Origin: Solirubrobacteraceae bacterium | GTDB lineage: Bacteria > Actinomycetota > Thermoleophilia > Solirubrobacterales > Solirubrobacteraceae | Reading direction: 5' to 3' | DNA: 64,000 nt | NCBI GenBank assembly: GCA_023230855.1 | Contig: JALNWQ010000008.1 | Location: 1-64,000, forward strand | Part shown: piece by piece, positions 1 to 8,173 of the stretch | Layout of the letters: the number at the start of each line of letters is the position of its first letter | Position numbering within the stretch: the first letter of the stretch is position 1 | Made by a program: the position numbers and the translations under genes | The notes under the pieces: model-generated | The model's input: only the letters and a program-made list of their open reading frames with translations | Told to the model about the DNA's origin: nothing | Databases searched by the model: none

Positions 1-659
1 CCCGCCGTGAGGCGTTCCTGCACCCGCCCACCAGGCGCAACCAGGTCTGGCAGATGGACTTCTTCGAGCTCGAGACCGCCGGTGGCGGGACGTGGCGCTC
101 CGGCGACGTCGTCGACTACTGGGCCAAGGTCGTCCTCGCCGGACCGGTCACCAAGACCCAGACCCATCGCGACGCGATCGCGTCGGTCCTCGCGGCCATC
201 GACGAGGCCGAACGACTCCTCGGTCGGCCGCTGATCGAGGACCTCACCGACCCGGACGGCGCCGTGCATCCGATCTTCCTCGTGACCGATAACGGCCCGT
301 GCTTCAAGGCCGACAGGTTCGCCCAGTTCATCGACACCAGGGCCGAGCTCACGCACATCCGCACTCGCAAGAAGAGCCCGCAGACCAACGGCATGATCGA
401 GCGGTACCACGGCTCGATCAAGAACGAGTGCCTCTGGCGCCACCTCCCCGCCGATGGACTCGAAATGACCGACCAGGTCGACGCGTTCCGCCAGCTCTAC
501 AACGAGGTCCGACCGCACGAGTCCCTCGACGGCCAGCGACCGATCCCGACCTACCTCGCCGCGCCCGCCGCCCGCGTCCCGCGCGCGGCCGACGACACCG
601 AACCCTCGACCACCATCAGCACCCCGGTTCAAACACGCCAAGTTGAGCGGATTCCTTGA
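1..659 (+). CDS. Integrase-core (DDE) transposase, N-terminus cut by window edge
   Basis: The reading frame is open from the first bases (codons from position 3), so the protein begins outside the window. The visible 219 residues are an rve-type integrase core of the IS3/IS481 kind. The three acidic catalytic residues can be placed: Asp in QMDFFE, Asp in VTDNGP, and Glu in NGMIERYHGSIKNE. The C-terminal YNEVRPHESLDGQRP signature is typical of these transposases. A possible right end of the element lies just after the stop (TTGACGCGGGACA, about 656-668), but the left end is not in the window, so this is only a guess. The core looks intact, so the copy could be functional if its N-terminal helix-turn-helix exists upstream. 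Confidence 0.85.
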   Translation, partial: RREAFLHPPTRRNQVWQMDFFELETAGGGTWRSGDVVDYWAKVVLAGPVTKTQTHRDAIASVLAAIDEAERLLGRPLIEDLTDPDGAVHPIFLVTDNGPCFKADRFAQFIDTRAELTHIRTRKKSPQTNGMIERYHGSIKNECLWRHLPADGLEMTDQVDAFRQLYNEVRPHESLDGQRPIPTYLAAPAARVPRAADDTEPSTTISTPVQTRQVERIP

Positions 660-704
660 CGCGGGACAAACGTCCAGACCGACAACCCCTGAACGTTTGC
701 TATT

Positions 705-1136
705 TCATTCGTCCGCTCCGTCCGACCCGCGTTTGAGCTCCTCGTGAATTCGACGCGACGACTTTCCTATTGCTTCTAGATCGCGTACGCCAGAGAACTT
801 GAAACGGGCGAACGAGAGCCCATCCGCAACTTCGTAGGAGACGTAACACCAGCACGTGCCGTCGACGTTCCGGATCGAGAAATCGAACGTTCCGTCGGCG
901 GACTCGACAAAGACCTCGACTGCCCGGTCATCCACGTTCCGTGGAACACTCAACCTCTCAACACCGACTGCCAACCCAAGAAACTCGATCAGCTCCAACT
1001 CAACTGCCGCTTGACCACTAGCGTCCGCGACCTCAACCTCCGCAACGACACGGATCTCGACACCAGACGAGCGCGGTCCTAGGACTCTCAACACGAGGCG
1101 TCCCGACTCACCTCGAATTGCGACCTCGCGTTCCAC
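705..1136 (-). CDS. Hypothetical protein, 143 aa, acidic, beta-rich
   Basis: GTG start; no recognised family. The protein has no signal peptide or membrane segment. Its sequence suggests alternating beta strands with one helix near residues 120-138. Layout and size resemble small immunity-type or DUF6228-like proteins found beside mobile elements, but this is only an impression and no toxin partner is visible. Base use is clearly less GC-biased than in its neighbours (many A/T third positions, e.g. the runs of GAA, ACT, TCT on its strand). With the adjacent transposase, this suggests recent acquisition. The 190 bases between its start and tsaD hold no gene that I can support and probably carry its promoter. 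Confidence 0.55.
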   Translation of the reverse strand: MEREVAIRGESGRLVLRVLGPRSSGVEIRVVAEVEVADASGQAAVELELIEFLGLAVGVERLSVPRNVDDRAVEVFVESADGTFDFSIRNVDGTCWCYVSYEVADGLSFARFKFSGVRDLEAIGKSSRRIHEELKRGSDGADE

Positions 1137-1328
1137 GGGTCAGTCCTTCCAGTTTGGTCCGGCGACACGTTCACGACTGCCGTCTTGCCGTCTGATCGTC
1201 CAATACGGATCTGGGCCGTGCCGTGGGCCGGGGCCGTGCCACCTAATCTGCGCTCCGGGGCTGACGCAACCCGAAGAGACCGATCGGTGACGCACTGCGA
1301 CCGCGCCGATCCGTGCCGTGACGCGTCG

Positions 1329-2336
1329 CTACGCCACCACCTCCGCCCGCTGCCCCGTCGCGTACGGCGCGAGCGTGGCGACGTCGGCGGTGGGGACCGG
1401 GGGGCGGAAGCGGGCGACGGCGGCGATCATCGCGGCGTTGTCGGTGCACAGGGACCGGTCGGGGATGCCGACCGCGACGCCCAAGCCACGCAGGCGCTCG
1501 CGCAACGGGCCGTTGGCGGCCACCCCGCCCCCGACCGCCAGGCGATCCAGGCCGGTGGCCTCCAACGCGCGCTCCACCCGGATCGCGAGCGACTCCACCA
1601 CCGCCCGCTGGTACGACGCCGCCAGATCGGCGCGGCGACGCTCCCGCTCCGCGTCGTCCATGTCGCGCAGCCGGTAGAGCAACGCGGTCTTCAACCCCGC
1701 GAACGACGAGTCCATCCCCGCCACCCCACGCGCGACCGGAAAGTCGAACGCGAACGGATCGCCGTCGGCGGCCAGGCGCTCCAGGTGCGGGCCGCCCGGG
1801 TACGGCAGGCCCAGCATCCGGGCGCCCTTGTCGATCGCCTCGCCCGCGGCGTCGTCGAGCGTCGCCCCCAGCTCCGTCATCCGGTCCGGGGCGTCGACGC
1901 GACTGAGGAACGTGTGGCCGCCGGACGCCACCAACGCCACGAACGGCGGATCGAACGACGTCGGGCGCAACGTGCCGGCCAGCAGGTGCCCGTCCAGATG
2001 GTCCACCGCCACCAACGGCAGGCCACGCGCGAGCGCGATCGCCTTCGCCGCCTGCACCCCCACCAGCAGCGCGCCCAACAGGCCCGGGCCCCGGGTGACC
2101 GCCACGCGTCCCACGTCGTCCAGGCCCACCCCGGCGGTGCGCAACGCGTCGGCGATCACCAGATCGCACCGCTCCACATGGGCGCGGGCCGCCAGCTCGG
2201 GCACGACGCCGCCGTACTCGTCGTGGATCCCCTGGCTCGAGATGACGTTGGAGAGGATCCCCCCGTCGTCGGTGACCACCGCGGCGCAGGTGTCGTCGCA
2301 GCTCGTCTCGATCGCCAGGATCGGCCCGGCGCTCAC
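1329..2336 (-). CDS. tsaD: tRNA N6-adenosine threonylcarbamoyltransferase TsaD
   Basis: 335 aa, the usual bacterial length. TsaD transfers the threonylcarbamoyl group from threonylcarbamoyl-AMP to A37 of ANN-decoding tRNAs, with TsaB and TsaE. The N-terminal ILAIETSCDDT motif, the metal-binding HLDGH pair near residue 115, the SGGHT loop, the GEAIDKGARMLGLPYPGG segment and the C-terminal LCTDNAAMIA motif are all present. The GTG start was chosen because it overlaps the rimI stop as GTGA and puts the conserved SAGPILAIETSCDD start at the N-terminus; the open frame upstream is rimI read in the wrong phase. Last gene of a translationally coupled tsaE-tsaB-rimI-tsaD run. Confidence 0.97.
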   Translation of the reverse strand: MSAGPILAIETSCDDTCAAVVTDDGGILSNVISSQGIHDEYGGVVPELAARAHVERCDLVIADALRTAGVGLDDVGRVAVTRGPGLLGALLVGVQAAKAIALARGLPLVAVDHLDGHLLAGTLRPTSFDPPFVALVASGGHTFLSRVDAPDRMTELGATLDDAAGEAIDKGARMLGLPYPGGPHLERLAADGDPFAFDFPVARGVAGMDSSFAGLKTALLYRLRDMDDAERERRRADLAASYQRAVVESLAIRVERALEATGLDRLAVGGGVAANGPLRERLRGLGVAVGIPDRSLCTDNAAMIAAVARFRPPVPTADVATLAPYATGQRAEVVA

Positions 2337-3001
2337 CGGCGCGCCGATCCCGGGACCGACGGGCCACGGCCCCGCAGCGCCACCCGCGGGATGTCCGGCG
2401 GGACCGGGCCGCGCGACCCGGCGGACGCGCGCTCCGCGCCCGGCACGTCGTCGACGTGGCCGGCCAGGGTGCCCGGCGTGCGCCACATGATGAGCGCGTC
2501 CTCGCCGTCGTCGCGGTAGTACCGACGGCGGGTGCCGACGCTCACGAACCCCAGGTCGTCGTACAGCGCCCGCGCACCGTGGTTGGACGGTCGGACCTCG
2601 AGGGTCAGGCGGGCGTCGTCGCCGCCCGCCTCGCGGATGACGTGGTCGAGCAGCACCCGGGCGACGCCCTCGCGGCGACGGTTCGGGTCGACGCAGATGT
2701 TCATGACGTGGAACGCGTCGTCGTAGCGGCTCACCACCGCGTAGCCGATGATCGGGGGCGACGACGCCGCCTGGCCGGTGGCGAACGACCGGGCGACGAC
2801 GCACAGGCCGCCGGGCTTGGCGACCTCGAGCACGAACATCGCCAGCGACCACGGCGCCGGATAGCTGCGCCGCTCGATCGACAGCACCTGCGGCAGGTCG
2901 GAGAACACCAGGCGCTGCACCGCCACGCCACGGCGGCTGCCCGACGGATGCTCCGGGTCGGGCGGCGGGTCGGGCGAGGGCGTGGGTACGGGTGGCGTCA
3001 C
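2333..3001 (-). CDS. rimI: Ribosomal-protein-alanine N-acetyltransferase RimI (GNAT)
   Basis: 222 aa GNAT protein. RimI acetylates the N-terminal alanine of ribosomal protein S18 in Enterobacteria, and the gene is very often embedded in the t6A cluster, as here. The acetyl-CoA loop is NICVDPNRRREGVARVLL (near residue 110), followed by LEVRPSNHGARALYDDLGF, which is close to RimI family wording. An unusual proline-rich N-terminal leader of about 25 residues and a roughly 40-residue Arg/Pro/Gly-rich tail extend the normal 150-residue domain. The GTG start overlaps the tsaB stop (GTGA) and its own stop overlaps the tsaD start, so translation is probably coupled. An internal GTG (VAVQRLVF) would give a more typical N-terminus. 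Confidence 0.9.
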   Translation of the reverse strand: MTPPVPTPSPDPPPDPEHPSGSRRGVAVQRLVFSDLPQVLSIERRSYPAPWSLAMFVLEVAKPGGLCVVARSFATGQAASSPPIIGYAVVSRYDDAFHVMNICVDPNRRREGVARVLLDHVIREAGGDDARLTLEVRPSNHGARALYDDLGFVSVGTRRRYYRDDGEDALIMWRTPGTLAGHVDDVPGAERASAGSRGPVPPDIPRVALRGRGPSVPGSARR

Positions 3002-3711
3002 CGGTCGGCGGTCCTGATCGCGTCGGCATCCCGAACGTACACCGGACGCACCGCGCCCGCATCGGCGGCGGGCCGCACCGCCCCCATCCGGGCCAGGGCG
3101 ACCCCGTCGACCCGGTGGACGGCCGGGTCGTCCGGCACCGCGATCCCCGCCGCGCGCAGGGTCACCGCATGGTCGGCGGCCGCGTCGCCGACGGCGACCG
3201 TCGGACGCACCGTCAGACCGTCCAGCGCCGCGGCCAGCCCGTCGACGGGGACCGCCCACGGGACCGGGTCGGGGGCGGTCGGGTCGTCGCCGGCGACGAC
3301 GGTGAGGAACAGCTCCTTGCGGCGGGCGTCCTGCACGACGAGCCGCGGGACGCCCACGGCCGGACCGACCGCCAGCGGCGTCGGCGCCCCGACGACCGTC
3401 GCGCCACGGGCCAACGCGAGCGCGCGTCCGGTGGCGACCGCCACCCGGATGCCGGTGAACCCGCCCGGACCGAGCCCCACCACCACGCGCGCCAGCCGGT
3501 CCCACGCCCCGCCGGTGGCGGTCAGCGCGTCGTCGGCCAGGGCCAGCAGCTGCTCGGCGTGCCGGGGCCGGTGGACCGTCCCGCCGCGCCGCCCGGGCCG
3601 GGCCTCGGGCTCGCCGACGCGCTCGGTGGCCGGGCCGTCGTGGGGGGCGAGCGCCCCGACGACGGTCAACGCGCCGGCGGTGTCGAGCGCGAGCGTCCAG
3701 CCATCGCTCAC
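2998..3711 (-). CDS. tsaB: tRNA threonylcarbamoyladenosine biosynthesis protein TsaB
   Basis: 237 aa. TsaB is the inactive TsaD paralogue that forms the scaffold of the TsaB-TsaD-TsaE complex making t6A. It shows the ASKHA fold start WTLALDTAGALTVVG and the family hallmark VVGLGPGGFTGIRVAVATGRALA (usually GPGSFTG; here Ser is Gly). QDARRKELF matches the usual DARMGEVY position. The GTG start overlaps the tsaE stop (GTGA), and the frame upstream of it is tsaE out of phase. Ends in a 4-base overlap with rimI. Confidence 0.94.
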   Translation of the reverse strand: MSDGWTLALDTAGALTVVGALAPHDGPATERVGEPEARPGRRGGTVHRPRHAEQLLALADDALTATGGAWDRLARVVVGLGPGGFTGIRVAVATGRALALARGATVVGAPTPLAVGPAVGVPRLVVQDARRKELFLTVVAGDDPTAPDPVPWAVPVDGLAAALDGLTVRPTVAVGDAAADHAVTLRAAGIAVPDDPAVHRVDGVALARMGAVRPAADAGAVRPVYVRDADAIRTADR

Positions 3712-4166
3712 CGCCACCGGACCACCGCCCGCCGCGTGTCGTCGTCGGCGTGCGACAGGTCGACCTCGACCCGCACCCGGTCGTCGAGCAGGTCGAGCGC
3801 GACGTCCGGCCACTCCACGAACGCGACCGTCGCCCCGTCGAGCTCGTCGTCGAGCAGGTCGGCGTCGTCGTCGCCCAGCGCCCCCAGCCGGTACAGGTCG
3901 AGGTGGGCGATCCGCACGCCGTCCCGGCCGTCGTAGCGGTGCGCCAGCGCGAACGTCGGCGACGTCACCCGGCCGACGCCCCCGAGCGCGGTCGCGGCGC
4001 CGCGCACGAGCGTCGTCTTGCCCGCCCCCAGGTCGCCGCGCAGCAGGACGACGTCGCCGGGGTCCAGACGGGCGACGATCCGGGCTCCGAGCGCGAGCGT
4101 CGCGTCGACGTCGGCGAGCGCGACCGGGCCGTCCGCCCCGGCGACGGTGTCATCCGGGCCTACCAC
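3708..4166 (-). CDS. tsaE: tRNA threonylcarbamoyladenosine biosynthesis ATPase TsaE
   Basis: 152 aa, family-typical. TsaE is the P-loop ATPase that cycles the TsaBDE complex during t6A synthesis. The Walker A loop RGDLGAGKTTLVRGAATALG, the SPTFALAHRY segment, the HLDLYRLG motif and the VEWPD motif are all at expected spacing. The GTG start gives an N-terminus ending just before the LADVDATLALGARIVARL helix. The start lies 7 bases inside the end of the upstream LAXTG-protein gene, so the whole block from 4645 to 1329 is probably one transcript. Confidence 0.95.
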   Translation of the reverse strand: MVGPDDTVAGADGPVALADVDATLALGARIVARLDPGDVVLLRGDLGAGKTTLVRGAATALGGVGRVTSPTFALAHRYDGRDGVRIAHLDLYRLGALGDDDADLLDDELDGATVAFVEWPDVALDLLDDRVRVEVDLSHADDDTRRAVVRWR

Positions 4167-4645
4167 CGCGTCTCGCCGGTGCGCAACCGCAGGCCGGTCC
4201 CCGCCAGCACGAGCGCGACGCCGAGCAGGCCCAGGCCGCGCAGGTCCAGGCCGGTGTCGGCCAGGCGGTCGGGCGGCGGGTCGGCGTCGTCGGCGCGGTC
4301 GGACGCCGCGGACCGGCGGTCGGATCCGGCGGACCGGCCGGACCGCTCCCCGGCACGCGGACGGTCCGGGGTGGTCGACGTGGTCGACGGGCCGTCGGTG
4401 CCCGGGCCGTCGCCGGAGGACCGGTCGCCGGTCGGACGATCGCGGGTGGGCCGGTCGCCGTCGTCGGCCGGTCGGTCGCGGTCGACCACGACGGGCGGGG
4501 CGTCCTGCAACGGCCGCAGCTCCCCGGACGGCACCGACGACGGGCCGTCCTGGGCGTGCGCGACGACCGCCCCCGGCAGGGGCGCCCCGACGATCAGCGC
4601 CCCCCCGACGAGCAGGACGGGAAGGCTGCGGCGCACGCGTCGCAT
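4160..4645 (-). CDS. Small secreted protein with C-terminal LAXTG (sortase E-type) wall anchor
   Basis: 161 aa. The N-terminus is a signal peptide (MRRVRRSLPV, hydrophobic stretch, likely cleavage after AHA near residue 31). Residues 35-125 are low-complexity, rich in Asp, Arg, Pro, Ser and Gly. LADTG at 128-132 is followed by a hydrophobic helix (LGLLGVALVLAGTGL) and a basic tail ending RLRTGETRW, i.e. a complete sortase cell-wall sorting signal. LAXTG is the class E sortase motif of high-GC actinobacteria. The 3' end overlaps the tsaE start by 7 bases, an odd partner for a tRNA-modification operon. No sortase gene is in the window. Function of the mature part is unknown; it may be a spacer or surface coat. 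Confidence 0.75.
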   Translation of the reverse strand: MRRVRRSLPVLLVGGALIVGAPLPGAVVAHAQDGPSSVPSGELRPLQDAPPVVVDRDRPADDGDRPTRDRPTGDRSSGDGPGTDGPSTTSTTPDRPRAGERSGRSAGSDRRSAASDRADDADPPPDRLADTGLDLRGLGLLGVALVLAGTGLRLRTGETRW

Positions 4646-4787
4646 CGCCGCGGAGTGTACGGACGGGTCCGTCGGGAACGGTCGTCCCGCTACTCTGTCC
4701 GGTCGTGCCGTTCGCCCCGCCGCAGCCGGTTCCGTCGTGCCCGGGACCCGTCGCGACCCGCGGTCCGAGCACCGGCGGACCGCGCCG

Positions 4788-6140
4788 ATGAGCCGTCGCC
4801 CCCTCGCGCGGGTCCGCGAGTTCCGCCTCAGCGACACCGGGCGCGCCGCCGAGCTCGCCGCGGCGTCGATGCTCAACAACGCGATCCAACTGATCTTCGT
4901 CGTCGTCCTGACGCGCCTGCTCGGCAAGGCCGGGTACGCGTCGCTGGCGGCGCTCGTCGCGGCGTTCCTCATCCTCCAGGTGTCCGGGCAGTCGATGCAG
5001 GCCGCGGCGGCCCGGGCGGTCGTGCGCTGGACCGGCCAGGGACGCCAGGATCCCTACCGCGAGGTCGCCGGCTGGACCCGGCAGGTCCTCATCGTCGCCG
5101 CGGCCTGCCTCGTGCTGGGGTTCGTCTTCCGGGCGCCGCTCGCGCAGCTCATCGGCGTCGACGAGCACCGTGGCGCCGCCGCGCTGCTACCGGTCACCGG
5201 GGCGCTGTGGCTCCTCGTCTGCCTGCAACGCGGGGCGCTGCAGGGGCTCCGCGACTTCGACGCGGTGGCGGTGAGCATCGTCCTGGAGGCGGTGTTCCGC
5301 CTGGGCGGGGCGCTGCTCTTCGTCGGCGTCGGCCCGCTCGTGTGGGCCGACACCGAGGTCACCGGCGCGTTCGCCGCCGCGCCCGCCGCGTTCGCGCTCC
5401 TCGCCTTCGGCATGGACCGGCGCCTGCGCCAGCATCACGCGTCGGACGGCGCGACCAGGGCCGAGGGCCGCCCGATCCCGCTGCGCCAGCTCGCCCAGTG
5501 GGAGCTGACGGTCATCGTGTCGCTGTTGCTGCTGGCGCTCATGCAGAACGTCGACACGATCCTCGCCAACCGCGAGTTCGCCGACCGCGACGTCGCCGCG
5601 TCCTACGCCGCCGCCGCCGTCGCGGCGAAGGCCGTCGTCTGGGTCGCGGTCGGCGTGGCGCTGCACCTGCTGCCCGAGGCGACGCACCGCGCCGTCCACG
5701 GCAACGACCCGCACCCGGTGCTGCGCCGGGCGATCGCGCTGCTCGCCGGCATCGGCCTGCCCGCGATCGCGATCTTCGTCGCGATCCCCGGATGGCTGCT
5801 GGAGACCGCGTTCGGCCCCGGGTTCGACGCCGCGTCCGGGGCGCTGCCGCTGCTCGGCGTCGCGATGCTGCTGCTGTCGGTGACGCTCATGTCGGTGCAG
5901 TACCTGTCGGCGATCGGCCGCCACCGGCACCTTGCGCCGCTCGCGGTGCTCGCCGCCGTCGAGGTCGGCCTGCTCGTCGCCCGCTCCGACTGGTCGGCGA
6001 CGGAGTTCGCGTCGATCGTCCTGGGCGTGCAGGCGGTCGCCGCCACCGTCACCCTGGGCCTGGCCTGGTGGACCCCGCCCAAGCCCGACGTCGACGTGGT
6101 CGGCGTCGACGACGACGTCCTCGCGCTCGGACGGTCGTGA
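4788..6140 (+). CDS. Oligosaccharide flippase-like (MOP superfamily) membrane protein
   Basis: 450 aa with about 12-14 hydrophobic helices. Members of the MOP exporter superfamily (Wzx/MurJ-like) flip lipid-linked sugars across the membrane. The N-terminal segment (FRLSDTGRAAELAAASMLNNAIQLIFVVVLTRLLGKAGYASLAAL) has the layout of polysaccharide-biosynthesis flippases, with charged residues in the first helices; a longer loop near residues 215-235 separates two halves. The ATG is chosen because the open frame upstream is antisense to the t6A operon. Its stop overlaps the start of the next gene (TGATG), so the two form a unit. The transported lipid-sugar is unknown, and no glycosyltransferase is adjacent. 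Confidence 0.75.
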   Translation: MSRRPLARVREFRLSDTGRAAELAAASMLNNAIQLIFVVVLTRLLGKAGYASLAALVAAFLILQVSGQSMQAAAARAVVRWTGQGRQDPYREVAGWTRQVLIVAAACLVLGFVFRAPLAQLIGVDEHRGAAALLPVTGALWLLVCLQRGALQGLRDFDAVAVSIVLEAVFRLGGALLFVGVGPLVWADTEVTGAFAAAPAAFALLAFGMDRRLRQHHASDGATRAEGRPIPLRQLAQWELTVIVSLLLLALMQNVDTILANREFADRDVAASYAAAAVAAKAVVWVAVGVALHLLPEATHRAVHGNDPHPVLRRAIALLAGIGLPAIAIFVAIPGWLLETAFGPGFDAASGALPLLGVAMLLLSVTLMSVQYLSAIGRHRHLAPLAVLAAVEVGLLVARSDWSATEFASIVLGVQAVAATVTLGLAWWTPPKPDVDVVGVDDDVLALGRS

Positions 6141-8173
6141 TGCGCCGCGCCCCCGCCCCCCGCCCGACGACCAACCGGCCGCGCTCACGGCGACGGACCG
6201 CCCGGGCCGCGCTCGCCGCCGTCCTGGCCGCCGTCGCCTGCCTCGTCGCCGGTCCCGCGACGACGATCGCCGCGACGCCGGCCGGCGCCGACCCCGGCCC
6301 GCTGCCGGCCACGTCGGGGCCCGGACCGATCGCCGACCTGGCGCGGCACATGGCGATGTCGGACGCCCGCTGGTGGGGCGACCACCAGAAGGCGGACGGC
6401 TCGTTCGTCGAGCGGCTCGACCGCTCCCGCGCCCGCAACGGCTACGGCCGGCTCATGCTCGGGTACGGCATGTACCGCACCGCCGCGCTGCTGCCGGCGA
6501 CCGACCCCGACCGGGGCCCGCTCGTCGACGGCGGCCGCCGGGCGGTGATCTGGGTCAACAACGGGGCGAGCGAGGGGTTCCGGGCGCTCGCGATCCTCGC
6601 GCTGCTGCGCGACGTCGCGCCCGGCAGCGCCGAGGTCCGCGCCTGGGCGGCACGGTACCTCCGACGGTTCACCGTCACCCAGGTCGGGGCGCGCGCCCGC
6701 GGCTGCAAGCTCAAGCCGTCCTGCTACACCAACCTCAAGCTCGTCGAGGCGCTCGACATCCTGCAGCTGCTCGACACCGACCTGACGTCGACGGTGCCGG
6801 GCAGTCGCCTGGCGACCCGGTCGGCGTCGCGGCGCTGGGCCCGCGACATCGTCAACGTCCGGATCCCGCGGGTGGCCGACGGTCGCCTGCGGATGCGGAC
6901 CCCGCGCGGGGTCACGAGCGGCAGCGTCCTGTCGGACCCGCCGAACAACCCGCTCGCCTACCACGCCCTGTCGACCTGGCTGCTGGCGACCGCCGTCGAG
7001 CAGCTCGGACCGTCCGCCCGTCCGCAGGCCGTCAAGGCGCTGCGCCGGACGCTCGACGCGCTGACCGCGCTCGTCGGCCCCGACGGCGACATCTCCTGGT
7101 ACGGCCGCGGCCAGGCCCAGGTGTGGACGGTCGCGATGACCGCCGCGGCCGGCGCCCAGGGCGCCCGCTACTTCGCCCGGCGCGACCCGATCCGCGCCCG
7201 TCGCTACCTCGCGCTCACGCGGCTCGCGCTGGAGCGCCTTCGCGACCGGCACCGCAAGCCCACCGGCCTGCTGGCGCTCGTCGACACGCAGCGGCTCACC
7301 GACGGCGCGTCGACGACGATCCCGCACCGCAACGACACCCGCGGGATCGACAAGTACGCCGGCGACGTCGTCTACGGCGGCCTGGGCCAGCTGGCGCTGT
7401 GGCAGGCGATCGACGCGCTCGACGACCTGGACCCGACGATGGCCCACGGCGACCTGCCGGTGGAGGGCGAGCTGCGCGTGCTCGACCCGAAGGCGACGCG
7501 GATGGCGGTCGTGCGCCACGAGGACGTGTGGTTCGCGGTGCACGCCGAGAACCAGCACCGCACCGACCTGCGCTACGACGCCGGGCTGCTGCGGCTCAAG
7601 CGCCGCGGACCGGACGGGATCTGGACCGACCTCCTCGCCGCGCGCCCGCGGACCGAGACCGACACCCGCACGCTCACCGCCGCCCCGGCGATGGTGTGGC
7701 GCGACCGGTTCGCGTACCCGGTCGGGACCCGGATGCAGGTGACGTCGACCGGGCGCGTCATCGTCCGCGGCGGCTACCGGTTGAGCCGCACCCGCTGGCT
7801 GCGCCGCGGCATCACCTGGACCTACGAGCCGCTGAGCAACGGGCTCAAGCTCACCGTGCGGGGCCTGCCGCGCGGCGCCCGGCTCCGCCACCGCGTGTTC
7901 GCGACCGAGGGCGGGCTGCGCGTCACCGCCGCCGACGACCTGCGCGCGGACAACGCGATCGTGTCGTTCCGGCCCCGCCCACGGCGCCGGTTCAAGATCG
8001 TCGAGGGCAGGTTCCACAGCGCCCCGCTGCCCAACCTGTCGCTCGCCAACGTCACCACCGGCAACGACCGCGGCCGGGCGAGCGTCACCTACCGGGCGTG
8101 GAGCGCCAAGGCCCGTCCCGCGTCGGAGGGCGTCGGCGGCGAGTCCACCGGCGAGGAGCCCCCGGGACCCTAG
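6140..8173 (+). CDS. Secreted protein, helical toroid plus beta-sandwich layout, polysaccharide-lyase-like (hypothetical)
   Basis: 677 aa. Basic N-terminus and hydrophobic stretch (ARAALAAVLAAVACLVAG) followed by TIAATPAGADP: a Sec-type signal peptide. Residues about 60-400 are helical with repeated Trp/Tyr/Gly-rich helix pairs (WWGDHQKADGSFVERL, NGYGRLMLGYGMYRTAALL, DGDISWYGRGQAQVWTVA). Residues about 430-660 look like a beta-sandwich. That order is the layout of alginate-lyase/heparinase-type polysaccharide lyases and related glycosidases, but I cannot name a family or catalytic residues. It starts inside the flippase stop, so it probably acts on the same exported glycan. Its stop codon (TAG within CTAG) overlaps that of the convergent gene at 8170. 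Confidence 0.55.
   Translation: MRRAPAPRPTTNRPRSRRRTARAALAAVLAAVACLVAGPATTIAATPAGADPGPLPATSGPGPIADLARHMAMSDARWWGDHQKADGSFVERLDRSRARNGYGRLMLGYGMYRTAALLPATDPDRGPLVDGGRRAVIWVNNGASEGFRALAILALLRDVAPGSAEVRAWAARYLRRFTVTQVGARARGCKLKPSCYTNLKLVEALDILQLLDTDLTSTVPGSRLATRSASRRWARDIVNVRIPRVADGRLRMRTPRGVTSGSVLSDPPNNPLAYHALSTWLLATAVEQLGPSARPQAVKALRRTLDALTALVGPDGDISWYGRGQAQVWTVAMTAAAGAQGARYFARRDPIRARRYLALTRLALERLRDRHRKPTGLLALVDTQRLTDGASTTIPHRNDTRGIDKYAGDVVYGGLGQLALWQAIDALDDLDPTMAHGDLPVEGELRVLDPKATRMAVVRHEDVWFAVHAENQHRTDLRYDAGLLRLKRRGPDGIWTDLLAARPRTETDTRTLTAAPAMVWRDRFAYPVGTRMQVTSTGRVIVRGGYRLSRTRWLRRGITWTYEPLSNGLKLTVRGLPRGARLRHRVFATEGGLRVTAADDLRADNAIVSFRPRPRRRFKIVEGRFHSAPLPNLSLANVTTGNDRGRASVTYRAWSAKARPASEGVGGESTGEEPPGP

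Noticed and set aside
1137..1328. A gene between the orphan gene and tsaD
   Set aside because: No frame has a plausible start and coding composition.
2456..8173. A very long open frame running across the t6A operon antisense and into the flippase and secreted genes
   Set aside because: Only its last part (from 6140) shows protein-like composition; upstream it is antisense to tsaD, rimI, tsaB and tsaE and reads as Arg/Gly/Pro-rich low complexity, a common artefact at this GC content.
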